Positions 1 through 9,201 are shown, counted from the first letter of the stretch. The stretch: 64,000 nucleotides of DNA from Alteribacter aurantiacus DSM 18675 (GCF_000429705.1 NZ_KE386942.1:327241-391240), one strand, 5' to 3'. The notes: generated by a model from the letters alone, not told the origin. Numbers and translations: made by a program.

Positions 1-2
1 AA

Positions 3-2060
3 TCCGAGCGAATGAAAACCCTAGAAGACCTTCGAGATTCTCCCTATTTCGGACGGATTGATTTTAAAGAATCAGGCGAGGAAGACGAAGAAGCCATTTA
101 TATCGGCATCGCCTCTCTCACGGACGATAACGACGAAGATTTTCTCGTCTATGACTGGCGTGCGCCAATCTCAAGTATGTATTACAACTACTCCCCCGGC
201 CCTGCCGAATATGAGACGATGGATGGCACGATCGACGGTGAGATGACGTTAAAACGGCAGTTTATCATTCGAAATGGAACGATTAAAGGACTTTTTAACA
301 CTGGTGTAACCATCGGGGACAAACTGCTGCAAAATCTACTCGGTAGTGAATCAAGTCCGCAAATGAGATCCATTGTCTCCACGATCCAAAAAGAACAAAA
401 CAAGATTATTCGAAACGAGCGAAGCCGCTACCTTGTTGTGCAAGGTGTGGCTGGAAGCGGAAAGACAAGTGCCGCCATGCAACGAGTCGCCTACCTTCTT
501 TACGCTCATCGCGAGTCACTTACATCCGAAAACATGGTTCTCTTCTCCCCCAATCCTTTATTTAACAGCTATGTGGCTACGGTGTTGCCGGAACTAGGTG
601 AAGAAAACATGTGGCAAACCACGTACAACGAATATGTTCAAAAAGAACTCGGATCTACTTTTAACGTTGAAGATCCATTTGACCAAATGGAGTGGTTCTT
701 ACAATCTGTTGACTCAACCGACGACGAAAGCCGTAATCAAGCCGTTCAATTAAAATCGTCACTCGCGTTTAAAGATCGAGTTGATTTGTTTGTGAAGAGA
801 CTTGAAACGGGCGGCATTCATTTTCAAAACGTACGCTTTAGAGGAGAAACGTTGATTGATAAACAAGAGATTCACTCGTACTTCTACTCTCTCGACTCGT
901 CCATCTCCATTCCAAATCGGATGGATCTCACAAGCGACTGGCTTATGCAAAAAATCAAAGCTGTTCAACGTACGGAATGGGAAAAGCTTTGGGTCGAAGA
1001 AGAGATTCAGTTAATGGACAAAGAAGAGTATTTGGAAGGCTTCAGAAAGCTTGAGAAAGACAAGGAGTTCAACGAAGCCACGTTCGATGATTTCGAACGA
1101 GAGCGAGAGTGGCTCAGTAAGCGAGTCGTGAAGATGAAGCTCCTTCCTTTGAAACAAAAAATCAAGAAGCTCGCCTTTGTAAATGTAGTTAAAACGTACC
1201 GTGATTTCTACTTAGAGCTAAAGAAAGATCCCGACTGGGCAATGATTGCCGAAGCGACAATTCAAATGATTCACAAAAAGAAACTTCTGTGGGAAGATGC
1301 GACGGCTTACTTGTATTTCCAAGATCGTTTAAAAGGACGCCGCCCATTAACTCATATCAGTCACGTGTTTATTGACGAAGCCCAAGATTATTCACCGTTT
1401 CAATTTGCCTACTTAAAGGACCTTTTTCCTCAGGCAAAAATGACTCTCTTAGGCGACGTTCATCAATCGATTTACCTTCACGCGATCACGAATCCAACGC
1501 CGATCAGTGAAGGTCAAGAGGAAAAAGCAGAACGCATTACCCTTATGCGAAGCTATCGATCAACCCGTCCGATTGTGAACTTCACCTCACAACTGATAGA
1601 CGGGGGAGAAGATATCATCCCATTTACACGGGACGGTACAAAACCTGTCTATGTAGAAACAGAGTCACTACAAGACATGCAGAAACGAACCGTCAAGCTG
1701 ATCAAATCTCTTTTCACAAAAAAGCATGAAACAGTAGCGATCATTTGTAAAACGGCAAAGGAAAGCGAAGCCGTAAGCGCCTATTTGAGCGAGCACTTTG
1801 ATATCCAATTGATTGATAAAGATACCCATACGTATAAAAAAGGACTTGTCGTTATTCCAACCTACCTTGCCAAGGGAATAGAATTTGACGCTGTAATCCT
1901 GTATAACGCCTCACATGATCATTATGCTAAAGAGTCGGAGCGAAACTTGTTTTATACCGCATGCACACGAGCCATGCACGAACTCCACATTCTTTCAAAC
2001 GGTGGGATGAGTCCGCTAATGGAACGAGTACCGGCATCGTTTTATGAAGTTATTGAATAA
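3..2060 (+). CDS. helD: HelD-type RNA polymerase-recycling helicase (5' end outside window)
   Basis: A UvrD/Rep-type superfamily 1 ATPase of the HelD family, which in Bacillus binds RNA polymerase and releases stalled enzyme from DNA and RNA. The frame is open to the window edge, so the N-terminus is missing; the visible part is about 685 residues against about 770 for B. subtilis HelD. Walker A (GVAGSGKT) lies near visible residue 145, after the DWRAPISS block typical of HelD. The Walker B-like motif FIDEAQDYS is near 455. A C-terminal helicase block ends with FYTACTRA. A hairpin terminator shared with the convergent gene follows. The family assignment is strong; only the upstream start is unknown. 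Confidence 0.9.
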   Translation, partial: SERMKTLEDLRDSPYFGRIDFKESGEEDEEAIYIGIASLTDDNDEDFLVYDWRAPISSMYYNYSPGPAEYETMDGTIDGEMTLKRQFIIRNGTIKGLFNTGVTIGDKLLQNLLGSESSPQMRSIVSTIQKEQNKIIRNERSRYLVVQGVAGSGKTSAAMQRVAYLLYAHRESLTSENMVLFSPNPLFNSYVATVLPELGEENMWQTTYNEYVQKELGSTFNVEDPFDQMEWFLQSVDSTDDESRNQAVQLKSSLAFKDRVDLFVKRLETGGIHFQNVRFRGETLIDKQEIHSYFYSLDSSISIPNRMDLTSDWLMQKIKAVQRTEWEKLWVEEEIQLMDKEEYLEGFRKLEKDKEFNEATFDDFEREREWLSKRVVKMKLLPLKQKIKKLAFVNVVKTYRDFYLELKKDPDWAMIAEATIQMIHKKKLLWEDATAYLYFQDRLKGRRPLTHISHVFIDEAQDYSPFQFAYLKDLFPQAKMTLLGDVHQSIYLHAITNPTPISEGQEEKAERITLMRSYRSTRPIVNFTSQLIDGGEDIIPFTRDGTKPVYVETESLQDMQKRTVKLIKSLFTKKHETVAIICKTAKESEAVSAYLSEHFDIQLIDKDTHTYKKGLVVIPTYLAKGIEFDAVILYNASHDHYAKESERNLFYTACTRAMHELHILSNGGMSPLMERVPASFYEVIE

Positions 2061-2096
2061 TGGCCTATTCACACCACGGTGAGATTAGGATAACGT

Positions 2097-2131
2097 AAAA
2101 AGCAGCAGGCCACTCAAGGCCCGCTGCTTTT
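2097..2131. terminator. Bidirectional terminator between helD and yfmL
   Basis: AAAAGCAGC pairs with GCTGCTTTT around GGCC/GGCC arms, leaving A- and T-rich flanks on both strands. It sits between two convergent genes and can serve both. Confidence 0.8.
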
Positions 2132-2136
2132 CTTCT

Positions 2137-3270
2137 TTATTTTCGTTTCACATCCACTAGTTGTCCTCGGCTCAACTGCTGTTGTTTCAGCGTTACCCCT
2201 GCTTGCTTGGCTGCTCGTTTCAAGTCCCGTTCTTCTCGTGGTTGCACAAGAGAGATGACAGTTCCATCTTGTTTGTTTCGCCCCGTTCGCCCGGAACGGT
2301 GAACATACTGCTTCGCGTCACGTGGGACATCCAGTTGGATGACATGAGTCAGCTCTTGAATATCAAGGCCTCTTGCAGCAAGGTCGGTTGCGACCATGAG
2401 TGACGTATCACCAGAACGGAATCGCTTGATCGCCTGTTCACGCTCCTGCTTCTTTGTGTCTCCATGTAACACACTCACGTCAATCTTTTTAAACTGAAGC
2501 TTTTCCCCAATCACGTTCACTTCACCAATGTCGTTTACAAAAGCCAACGCTTTAATTGACTGGTTTTTCACAAGGCTGTTGACCACTTCAATCTTCTCAC
2601 GAGCTTCACACACCACATAAATGTGATCTACGTTTCCTGTGGCCACATCATCTTTTCCAACACGAATCACTTCTGGATCCTTCATGAATTCCGCCGCTTT
2701 TTTCTCCACTTCTTCAGGTACAGTAGCTGAGAAAAGAATAAGCTGACGATCTTTCAGGGTTGATTTGATGATTTGCTCAATCGTCTTTTCATGCTCAGGA
2801 ATTAAAAGCTGATCTCCTTCATCAAGAACAATTGTCTTCACTTCGTGCATTTTTAGCTTTTTGATTTTAATGAGTTCAGCAAGGCGCCCTGGTGTTCCGG
2901 CAACGATCTGAGGCTTCTTTTTAAGCTTCTCAAGCTGGCGTTTCGTGTTCGCTCCACCAATGAATGAAGCCGACTTGATCCCGCTTCCTTGAGACCAAAT
3001 TTGGATTTGTTCCAGTATTTGCATGACCAGTTCTTGGGACGATGCTAAAATTACCGCCTGCACGTCCTTCTTTTCTGGATCAATTTGATGTAAAATCGGC
3101 AAGAGGTAGGCTAACGTTTTCCCTGTCCCTGTCGGTGATTCAGCTATCACGTCTTTTTTGTCCAAAACAAAAGGCATCGCCTTTTCTTGGATCCCGGTCG
3201 GTTCAGTAAAGCCTGCTTTTTCCCAAGCCGTTTGAATAAACGGTTTTAAGTTATTTGTATAATCGCTCAT
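2137..3270 (-). CDS. yfmL: DEAD-box RNA helicase, YfmL type
   Basis: A short DEAD-box helicase (377 residues) with only the two RecA-like domains. It carries a Q-motif region (GFTEPTGIQ), motif I SPTGTGKT near residue 45, motif III SAT, and motif VI HRSGRTGR near 328. Motif II reads DEGD, not the canonical DEAD. The length and the divergent pairing with yfmM match B. subtilis YfmL, a helicase linked to ribosome assembly and cold growth. The start is the ATG with GGAGAACAC just upstream. The DEGD variant keeps both acidic residues, so activity is still expected. Confidence 0.88.
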   Translation of the reverse strand: MSDYTNNLKPFIQTAWEKAGFTEPTGIQEKAMPFVLDKKDVIAESPTGTGKTLAYLLPILHQIDPEKKDVQAVILASSQELVMQILEQIQIWSQGSGIKSASFIGGANTKRQLEKLKKKPQIVAGTPGRLAELIKIKKLKMHEVKTIVLDEGDQLLIPEHEKTIEQIIKSTLKDRQLILFSATVPEEVEKKAAEFMKDPEVIRVGKDDVATGNVDHIYVVCEAREKIEVVNSLVKNQSIKALAFVNDIGEVNVIGEKLQFKKIDVSVLHGDTKKQEREQAIKRFRSGDTSLMVATDLAARGLDIQELTHVIQLDVPRDAKQYVHRSGRTGRNKQDGTVISLVQPREERDLKRAAKQAGVTLKQQQLSRGQLVDVKRK

Positions 3271-3706
3271 TGTGTTCTCCTTTATATTTCATCTACCCAT
3301 GAGTGTACCCTACTCGGGGGTTTGGAGTAAAGAAGAGGAAGGATTTGTTGAGGCGAATTCAAAACTTGTATCGTTTAATGCTGAAGACATTAGGGTGTAG
3401 CCGGAATGGCCTTCGCTTTCCGTAGTGGTCCGGTGAGCCTCCTCAGGCGTTTCCCTCCGGGGTCTCACCTTTCTTGTAATTCCGCAGGAGTGTCGCCTAT
3501 TCCGTTCAACTCCGCACCACTCTCTTCAAATAGAGTAAATAAAAGATGTCTTACGCAGGTTCGGTGAAGAATTTCAGGTGTTATTGTCACGCCCTTCTCT
3601 TTGTCATGATCAAAAAAGGGTTGCCAACACGGGATCATCAACGCCTGATTATGAAAAAATGAATTGATTTACAACCAATCAAGTATCAATAGAGGATGTG
3701 CTTTTA
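3271..3706. other. yfmL-yfmM divergent intergenic region
   Basis: This 436-bp region separates the divergent yfmL and yfmM starts. It holds one copy of a GC-rich palindromic repeat (about 3398-3520), listed separately. Close to yfmM is a small inverted repeat, TTGATT...AATCAA, around 3664-3682. I see no credible gene. Confidence 0.6.
3398..3520. repeat. GC-rich dispersed palindromic repeat, copy 1
   Basis: It starts GTAGCCGGAATG and contains GAGCCTCCTC, GGGGTCTCACC and CCGCAGGAGT in the same order as the copy at 7577-7700. The right end is diverged (TATTCCG instead of CATCCCGG). This is the kind of roughly 100-120-bp intergenic repeat with CCGCAGGAGT and GAGGAGGCT modules scattered through many Bacillus genomes. 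It has no coding capacity. Confidence 0.7.
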
Positions 3707-5263
3707 ATGAGTATCTTAACAGTAAAAAACTTGAGCCACGGTTTTGGTGACCGTGCGATTTTTCACGATGTTTCCTTTCGTCTGTTAAAAGGAGAACACA
3801 TCGGATTAATCGGAGCGAACGGGGAAGGAAAGTCCACGTTCATGAATATCATCACAAGAAGCCTTGAGCCAGACGAAGGAAAAGTCGAGTGGGCTAAAAA
3901 CGTCCGCGTCGGTTTCCTTGATCAGCACACGGTTCTTGAAAAAGGGCTTACGATTCGCGACGTATTAAAAGGCGCCTTTCAATATTTGTTCGACATGGAA
4001 CAAGAGATGAACAACCTTTACGAAAAAATGGGCGAGTCTTCTCCTGAAGAACTTGAAAAGCTTCTCGAAGACGTAGGTACGATTCAAGACATGCTTACCA
4101 ATAACGACTTTTACACCATCGATGCAAAGGTAGAAGAAATCGCTCGCGGTCTTGGACTCGATGAAATCGGATTGGACCGAGACGTCAATGATTTAAGCGG
4201 GGGGCAACGTACAAAGATTCTTCTTGGTAAATTGCTATTAGAAAAGCCGGACATTCTCCTTCTCGACGAGCCGACGAACTACTTGGACGAGCAGCACATC
4301 GAATGGCTGAAGCGCTACCTTCAAGAATATGAAAATGCGTTTATTCTGATTTCACACGACATTCCGTTCTTAAACAGCGTCATCAACTTGATTTATCATA
4401 TGGAAAACCAAGAGCTCACCCGTTACGTTGGAGACTACGATCATTTCATGAGTGTGTATGACATGAAAAAACAGCAGCTTGAAGCAGCTTACAAAAAACA
4501 GCAGCAAGAAATCGCGGGACTTAAAGATTTCGTGGCAAGAAACAAAGCTCGAATTTCTACACGAAACATGGCCATGTCCAGACAAAAAAAGCTCGATAAA
4601 ATGGACGTCATTGAACTAGCTCAAGAAAAGCCAAAGCCTGAATTCCGGTTCAAAAAAGCCCGCACCTCTGGAAAGCTTATTTTTGAAACGAACGAACTGG
4701 TCATAGGATATGATGAGCCGTTATCTCGTCCATTGAACCTTCGCATGGAAAGAGGCCAAAAACTTGCCCTTGTTGGGGCTAACGGTATCGGAAAAACGAC
4801 GCTCCTCCGCAGTATTTTAGGAGAAATAAAGCCAATCTCAGGCACCGTTGAGCGAGGAGAGCACTTGCACATCGGATACTTCGAGCAAGAAATCAAAACG
4901 GCAAACAACAAAACGTGTATCGAAGAAGTATGGGACGAATTCCCTTCCTTTAACCAATACGAAGTGCGCTCAGCCCTTGCGAAATGTGGCCTTATGACCA
5001 AACACATTGAAAGTAAAGTAAGTGTGTTGAGTGGTGGAGAAAAAGCAAAGGTACGCCTATGTAAGCTCATCAACAACGAAACGAACCTTCTTGTACTCGA
5101 TGAGCCGACCAACCACTTAGACGTGGATGCCAAAGCCGAACTTAAACAAGCACTCCAAGAATACAAAGGTAGCATCCTCCTTATCAGCCACGAACCTGAA
5201 TTTTACGAAGACGTGGTTACAGACGTTTGGAACTGTGAAGACTGGACTACTAAGGTGTTTTAA
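3707..5263 (+). CDS. yfmM: ABC-F family ATPase YfmM
   Basis: A soluble protein with two ABC ATPase domains and no membrane segments, hence ABC-F, a family acting on ribosomes. Domain 1 has Walker A GANGEGKST, signature LSGGQRTK and Walker B LLLDEPTNYLD. A charged linker runs at about residues 240-310. Domain 2 has GANGIGKTT, LSGGEKAK and VLDEPTNHLD. I chose the ATG at 3707 (518 residues) over the upstream GTG at 3698 because AGAGGA at 3691 is well spaced only from the ATG. The length equals that of B. subtilis YfmM, and the divergent yfmL neighbour supports the identity. Confidence 0.93.
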   Translation: MSILTVKNLSHGFGDRAIFHDVSFRLLKGEHIGLIGANGEGKSTFMNIITRSLEPDEGKVEWAKNVRVGFLDQHTVLEKGLTIRDVLKGAFQYLFDMEQEMNNLYEKMGESSPEELEKLLEDVGTIQDMLTNNDFYTIDAKVEEIARGLGLDEIGLDRDVNDLSGGQRTKILLGKLLLEKPDILLLDEPTNYLDEQHIEWLKRYLQEYENAFILISHDIPFLNSVINLIYHMENQELTRYVGDYDHFMSVYDMKKQQLEAAYKKQQQEIAGLKDFVARNKARISTRNMAMSRQKKLDKMDVIELAQEKPKPEFRFKKARTSGKLIFETNELVIGYDEPLSRPLNLRMERGQKLALVGANGIGKTTLLRSILGEIKPISGTVERGEHLHIGYFEQEIKTANNKTCIEEVWDEFPSFNQYEVRSALAKCGLMTKHIESKVSVLSGGEKAKVRLCKLINNETNLLVLDEPTNHLDVDAKAELKQALQEYKGSILLISHEPEFYEDVVTDVWNCEDWTTKVF

Positions 5264-5287
5264 TTGAACGCAACAGAAGTCAGACTA

Positions 5288-5318
5288 AAGGAAACACAAG
5301 ACATACTCGTGTTTCCTT
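5288..5318 (+). terminator. Weak hairpin after yfmM
   Basis: AAGGAAACAC pairs perfectly with GTGTTTCCTT across an 11-base loop. It lacks a clear T-run, so it may be a weak terminator or an RNA 3' end. Confidence 0.45.
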
Positions 5319-5384
5319 AAATAATATTTACTCAATAATGAATCTTCCTTAAAATACTAATCTTTCTTTGAAAGGAGTGGACCG

Positions 5385-7520
5385 GTGATTATCCAAGCTG
5401 AGCAAACGTTACACGAGTACTTTGGTTATTCGTCCTTTCGCCCTGGACAAAAACAAATCATTGAGCAGGTATTCAGCGGCACACCTACCATGGGCATCAT
5501 GCCTACTGGAGGCGGGAAGTCCATATGCTACCAAATTCCGTCCCTCCTGTTTCCTGGGCTCACACTCGTCATCTCCCCTCTCATTTCATTAATGAAAGAC
5601 CAGGTAGACGAACTTAAAGAAGCCCAAATTCGCTCTTCATATATTAATAGTTCCCTAACGTACGAGGAAGTAGAAGAACGAATAGCCGACATCCGCGCAG
5701 GACGTACGAAGCTACTATACGTAGCACCTGAACGGTTTGAAGTTCCATCTTTTGTGAACATGCTCAAAGGCCTTAATGTAAGCTTGATCGCCGTTGACGA
5801 GGCTCACTGTGTATCCCAGTGGGGACACGACTTCCGCCCAAGCTACATGCGGATCCCTTCTGTCTTAAACCAATTCGATAACCGCCCAGCTGTCCTCGCC
5901 CTCACAGCGACAGCGACGCCAGCCGTGAGAGACGATGTATGCCAAGCATTCGGTATTGAACAGACAGACGTGGTTCAGACAGGCTTTTCCCGTGAAAACT
6001 TGAGCTTTCACGTACTAAAAGGAGAAGTTCGCGACCGCTACTGTGCTGATTATATTAAGAAAAACCCTGGCGAACCGGGGATCATCTATGCTTCAACACG
6101 TAAAGAAGTAGAGAACATTCAAGAATTTTTAACCAATAAAGGCATTGACGCAGGGAAATACCACGGCGGTATGAGCGCAGTGGCAAGAGCAAACAGTCAA
6201 GAGGATTTCGTTTACGACCGTATTCAAGTGATGGTCGCCACAAACGCTTTTGGAATGGGGATCAATAAAAGCAACGTTCGTTTTGTGATTCATTATCAAA
6301 TCCCACGAAACATTGAAAGTTACTATCAAGAAGCCGGACGTGCCGGGCGAGACGGTGAACCGAGCGAATGTGTGCTCCTCTACTCGCCACAAGACATTCG
6401 CGTTCAGCAATTCCTGATTGACCAGTCCGACTCAAGCGACGACCGAAAGCAAAACGAATACCGAAAGCTTCATCAGATGGTTAACTACTGTCATACAGAA
6501 GGCTGCCTTCAATCCTACATTCTCAATTACTTCGGGGACAAAGACGCAGAACCTTGCGGAAAATGTAGCAACTGTACAGACGACCGAGAAACCGAAGACG
6601 TCACTCGTGACGCTCAAATGGTCTTCTCCTGCATCAAACGAATGAATGAACGCTTCGGGAAAACGATGGTCGCCCAAGTCCTTACGGGGTCACACAACCA
6701 AAAGCTCAAAGATATGGGCTTTCACCGCCTGTCTACTCACGGGTTGATGAAGGACTATACCATCAAAGAAGTCGCACAGTTCATCGATTACCTCGTTGCT
6801 GAGGAGTACCTTCGCATGACTGACGGCGCTTACCCCGTACTCATGCTCACCGAAAAGACTGTTCCAGTCCTAAAAGGCGAGCTCCCTGTGGAGAAAAAAG
6901 TGGAGAAACGCCCGACTGTGATTACAGAAGCTCACCCCCTCTTTGCCGAACTGCGTGAACTTCGAACCCGTTTGGCTAAAGAAAACAGTGTCGCGCCTTA
7001 CATGGTGTTCTCTGATAAGACCTTAAAAGAAATGTGTGACAAGCTCCCGGAAGACGAGCAAGCCATGCTTGATGTCAAAGGCCTTGGAGCACAGAAGTTC
7101 GAAAAATATGGTGAAGCGTTCTTGGAGAAAATTCAACATTATCGGCAAACCAATCCCGATGAAGCTTCCGGTAAAAAAACAGAGCCCGCGAAATCGAAAA
7201 AAGGCGCTATCGGTAAAGATAAAACACCAAGCCACATCATCACTCTCGACATGTTTAATAACGGCATGGACCTTGAACACATTGCCGCAGAAAGAGGCTT
7301 TAAGAAGGGCACGGCCGGTGAACACCTCATCCGGTGCGCCGAAGAAGGCATGGACGTTGCCTTTGATCGCCTCGTGACGCCAGAACAAAAGCAAAACATA
7401 GTAGACGTAGTCGAAAAAATTGATCCTTCTGAAGGTCTAAAACCCATTAAGGAAGCACTACCAGAAGACATCGATTACTATCAGATTAAGGCGGTCCTTC
7501 AAGGGTTCGCCCACGCATAA
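5385..7520 (+). CDS. recQ: ATP-dependent DNA helicase RecQ
   Basis: A 3'-5' superfamily 2 DNA helicase for replication-fork and recombination repair. It has Walker A MPTGGGKS near residue 45, DEAHC near 140, and the RecQ motif QEAGRAGRDG near 320. Zinc-binding cysteines follow (YCHTEGC...CGKCSNC, about 370-405). After the RQC region come an HRDC domain (about 515-590, with LDVKGLGAQKFEKYG) and a helix-turn-helix tail (about 615-711, HIITLDMFNNG). This gives 711 residues against about 590 for short Bacillus RecQ. The start is GTG with AAAGGAG seven bases upstream. Confidence 0.93.
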   Translation: MIIQAEQTLHEYFGYSSFRPGQKQIIEQVFSGTPTMGIMPTGGGKSICYQIPSLLFPGLTLVISPLISLMKDQVDELKEAQIRSSYINSSLTYEEVEERIADIRAGRTKLLYVAPERFEVPSFVNMLKGLNVSLIAVDEAHCVSQWGHDFRPSYMRIPSVLNQFDNRPAVLALTATATPAVRDDVCQAFGIEQTDVVQTGFSRENLSFHVLKGEVRDRYCADYIKKNPGEPGIIYASTRKEVENIQEFLTNKGIDAGKYHGGMSAVARANSQEDFVYDRIQVMVATNAFGMGINKSNVRFVIHYQIPRNIESYYQEAGRAGRDGEPSECVLLYSPQDIRVQQFLIDQSDSSDDRKQNEYRKLHQMVNYCHTEGCLQSYILNYFGDKDAEPCGKCSNCTDDRETEDVTRDAQMVFSCIKRMNERFGKTMVAQVLTGSHNQKLKDMGFHRLSTHGLMKDYTIKEVAQFIDYLVAEEYLRMTDGAYPVLMLTEKTVPVLKGELPVEKKVEKRPTVITEAHPLFAELRELRTRLAKENSVAPYMVFSDKTLKEMCDKLPEDEQAMLDVKGLGAQKFEKYGEAFLEKIQHYRQTNPDEASGKKTEPAKSKKGAIGKDKTPSHIITLDMFNNGMDLEHIAAERGFKKGTAGEHLIRCAEEGMDVAFDRLVTPEQKQNIVDVVEKIDPSEGLKPIKEALPEDIDYYQIKAVLQGFAHA

Positions 7521-7576
7521 GGTACGACCCCATAGCCGTCAACTTAAGGATTGAGTGTAGTAAATCAGTTGAAGAA

Positions 7577-7700
7577 AGGTGTAGCCGGAATGTTCTTCGC
7601 ATTCCGCGGCGGTGCCGGCGAGCCTCCTCGGGCAAAGCCCTTGCGGGGTCTCTCCTGGCTCCAACGGCCGCAGGAGTCTGCGAACATCCCGGCTACACCT
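7577..7700. repeat. GC-rich dispersed palindromic repeat, copy 2 (complete)
   Basis: It is bounded by a perfect 12-bp terminal inverted repeat: AGGTGTAGCCGG at 7577-7588 and CCGGCTACACCT at 7689-7700. Internally it has GAGCCTCCTCGG and CCGCAGGAGTC. It is the most complete copy of the family seen at 3398 and, inverted, at 8120. Confidence 0.8.
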
Positions 7701-7761
7701 GATCACATGTTCAAGTTCATATCATTTGTTATAAATAAGAGCTTACCAGCTTATCCTGTCG

Positions 7762-7795
7762 CTTCCCTTTACAAAGTAAAGGGAGGTATTTTTTT
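7762..7795 (+). terminator. Hairpin with T-run upstream of a small ORF
   Basis: CCCTTTAC (7765-7772) and GTAAAGGG (7776-7783) form a stem around AAA, extended outward by wobble pairs and followed by TATTTTTTT. It looks like a terminator for recQ-side transcription, but its 3' arm also contains GGGAGG, the ribosome binding site of the ORF at 7796. Confidence 0.6.
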
Positions 7796-7903
7796 ATGAA
7801 GAAGAAAAACATTCTAAAAAAATCAAAAGACGGACTCCGTCGGGCATTTCATAAGGGATTTTTAGATCAGATTGCTAAAGAAACTCAGCTCACTGATTAC
7901 TAA
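7796..7903 (+). CDS. Possible 35-residue basic peptide
   Basis: A short frame with a Lys/Arg-rich N-terminal half (MKKKNILKKSKDGLRR) and an acidic or polar C-terminus. GGGAGG lies nine bases before the ATG, which is good spacing. That site is inside the 3' arm of a terminator-like hairpin, so it may be masked or fortuitous. I recognise no family. It is equally likely to be chance. Confidence 0.35.
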   Translation: MKKKNILKKSKDGLRRAFHKGFLDQIAKETQLTDY

Positions 7904-8119
7904 CAAGTGGATCACCAATTAAGATAAATAACCTATTCCATCAATACACAGAAGTCATTCGAAGACGATGTAGGAAGAGTAGAAAGAAGAATTGTGAGAC
8001 ACCTTTTCAAGTCTTAAAAAACACGATGAAGGAGGAAGAAAAGCTGATGCTTTTACAGATTTGAATAAGCTGTTTGTTTTATAAAGATTACCTTTTGTTA
8101 AAGTAGAAAATGGAGTGAA

Positions 8120-8214
8120 AGGTGGCGACTCCAGCGGGAATAGCATCAGCCGAAGACCCCGCAGGGCGCCTTTCCCGAGGAGGCTAAGGCGATGCCCGCG
8201 GAAAGCGTCCACCT
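8120..8214. repeat. GC-rich dispersed palindromic repeat, copy 3 (opposite orientation)
   Basis: It is bounded by AGGTGG (8120-8125) and CCACCT (8209-8214). Internally it reads CGACTCCAGCGGGAA, GACCCCGCAGG, GAGGAGGCT and CCGCGGAAAGCGTCC, the reverse-orientation form of the same family. Confidence 0.75.
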
Positions 8215-8351
8215 GTAACGGAATATATCCTTGTCAAAAAAATTTCCGAAAGGAAGCTTCTTTGTCATGTGAAAAAATGAGAGTAAATGACCAATAAGAT
8301 AAAGAACCAAATAAAAGCCGCCAATTTTGCTTAACTTGACGGCTATAAGGT

Positions 8352-8434
8352 ACGCCCCTCGACCAGTTGGAAGGCATTGAAAAAGGTAAAGATCAAACTT
8401 TTTCAGTGTCTTCTCCAGTTGGTTCGAGGGGCGT
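8352..8434. repeat. Long hairpin element of the CACTGAAAAAGT family
   Basis: The outer arms ACGCCCCTCGA (8352-8362) and TCGAGGGGCGT (8424-8434) are perfect. The inner arms pair imperfectly through CCAGTTGG and CATTGAAAAAG/CTTTTTCAGTG with G-U pairs. The architecture matches the element at 24589-24676 although the arm sequence differs. Confidence 0.7.
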
Positions 8435-8494
8435 TTGCATATGGCATCTTCTCCGGTCATAAGATGGATTAGTACGAATACCAGGAGGTTACGC

Positions 8495-9154
8495 ATGTAT
8501 CCTTATCGCCAACACCTTGATCAAATCCGATCCAGAAGAGCAACGAATACACTGAGAGTGAAAGGTGAAGGGTCTCTTTCGACCGCACCTGACCGGGCAA
8601 ACATCACAGTTGGAGCTGTTACCGAGGCAACCGAAGTGAGCGAAGCCCAGCAGGAAAATGCCCAAATCATAAGTGATGTTACAGCTGCTATATCCTCCTT
8701 AGGTGTCTCTGAAGACAACATTCAAACAGTCGAATACCGTATCGACACACAATATGACTTCATCGACGGCAAACAAGTATTTCGTGGCTACCGCGTTAAC
8801 CATCTGCTTCAAATTACGTTGGATGATGTGTCACTCACGGGTTCCGTCATTGATGAGGCTGTAGAAGCCGGAGCCAATGCAATCTCCTCCATTCAATTCT
8901 CTTTATCAAACCCGGATGTACTATACAATCAAGCGCTGGAACTTGCCCTTCAAAATGCCCAAGAAAAAGGAGAAACGATCGCAAGACAGCTCGGTGTTTC
9001 TTTATCTACACCGCCCGTGTCTGTAAAAGAAATCTCTCCTTCCACAACACCGGTGCCATTTCAAACCGCTCTTTATGCCAAAGCGGAAAGTACGCCCATT
9101 CAAGCGGGAACCCTAACCGTACTAGCATTAGTGGAAGTGGAGTATCAGTATTGA
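8495..9154 (+). CDS. SIMPL-domain (DUF541) protein
   Basis: A 219-residue protein whose body (about residues 18-215) matches the SIMPL/YggE fold. Landmarks are LRVKGEGSLSTAPDRANI near the start, the central VEYRIDTQYDF block and a C-terminal GTLTVLALVEVEYQY strand. I chose ATG 8495 because AGGAGG ends seven bases before it; the frame extends 60 bases upstream without a binding site. There is no signal peptide, so unlike periplasmic YggE it is probably cytoplasmic. The function of cytoplasmic SIMPL proteins is not settled. A strong terminator follows. Confidence 0.8.
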   Translation: MYPYRQHLDQIRSRRATNTLRVKGEGSLSTAPDRANITVGAVTEATEVSEAQQENAQIISDVTAAISSLGVSEDNIQTVEYRIDTQYDFIDGKQVFRGYRVNHLLQITLDDVSLTGSVIDEAVEAGANAISSIQFSLSNPDVLYNQALELALQNAQEKGETIARQLGVSLSTPPVSVKEISPSTTPVPFQTALYAKAESTPIQAGTLTVLALVEVEYQY

Positions 9155-9160
9155 ATTGGT

Positions 9161-9192
9161 AAAAGGCCCGGCCGATGATGTCGGGCCTTTTT
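9161..9192 (+). terminator. Terminator of the SIMPL gene
   Basis: AAAAGGCCCG pairs with CGGGCCTTTTT, followed by T-rich sequence. Confidence 0.85.
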
Positions 9193-9201
9193 CAAGCCAT
9201 C

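Larger units (their letters stand above)
7521..8494. other. Repeat-rich intergenic region
   Basis: Nearly 1 kb between recQ and the SIMPL gene. It holds two palindromic repeats (7577-7700 and 8120-8214), a terminator-like hairpin (7762-7795) leading into a 35-codon ORF, and a long hairpin (8352-8434). Longer frames crossing the repeats carry repeat-derived sequence and are not accepted as genes. Confidence 0.6.

Noticed and set aside
4621..5175. 184-codon minus-strand ORF
   Set aside because: It is antisense to the second ATPase domain of YfmM, without start signals.
7551..7799. 82-codon plus-strand ORF after recQ
   Set aside because: Most of it is the translated palindromic repeat (GC-rich, Arg/Pro-rich); it ends in the terminator hairpin.
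8115..8297. 60-codon ORF across repeat copy 3
   Set aside because: It is translation of the repeat element, with no ribosome binding site.
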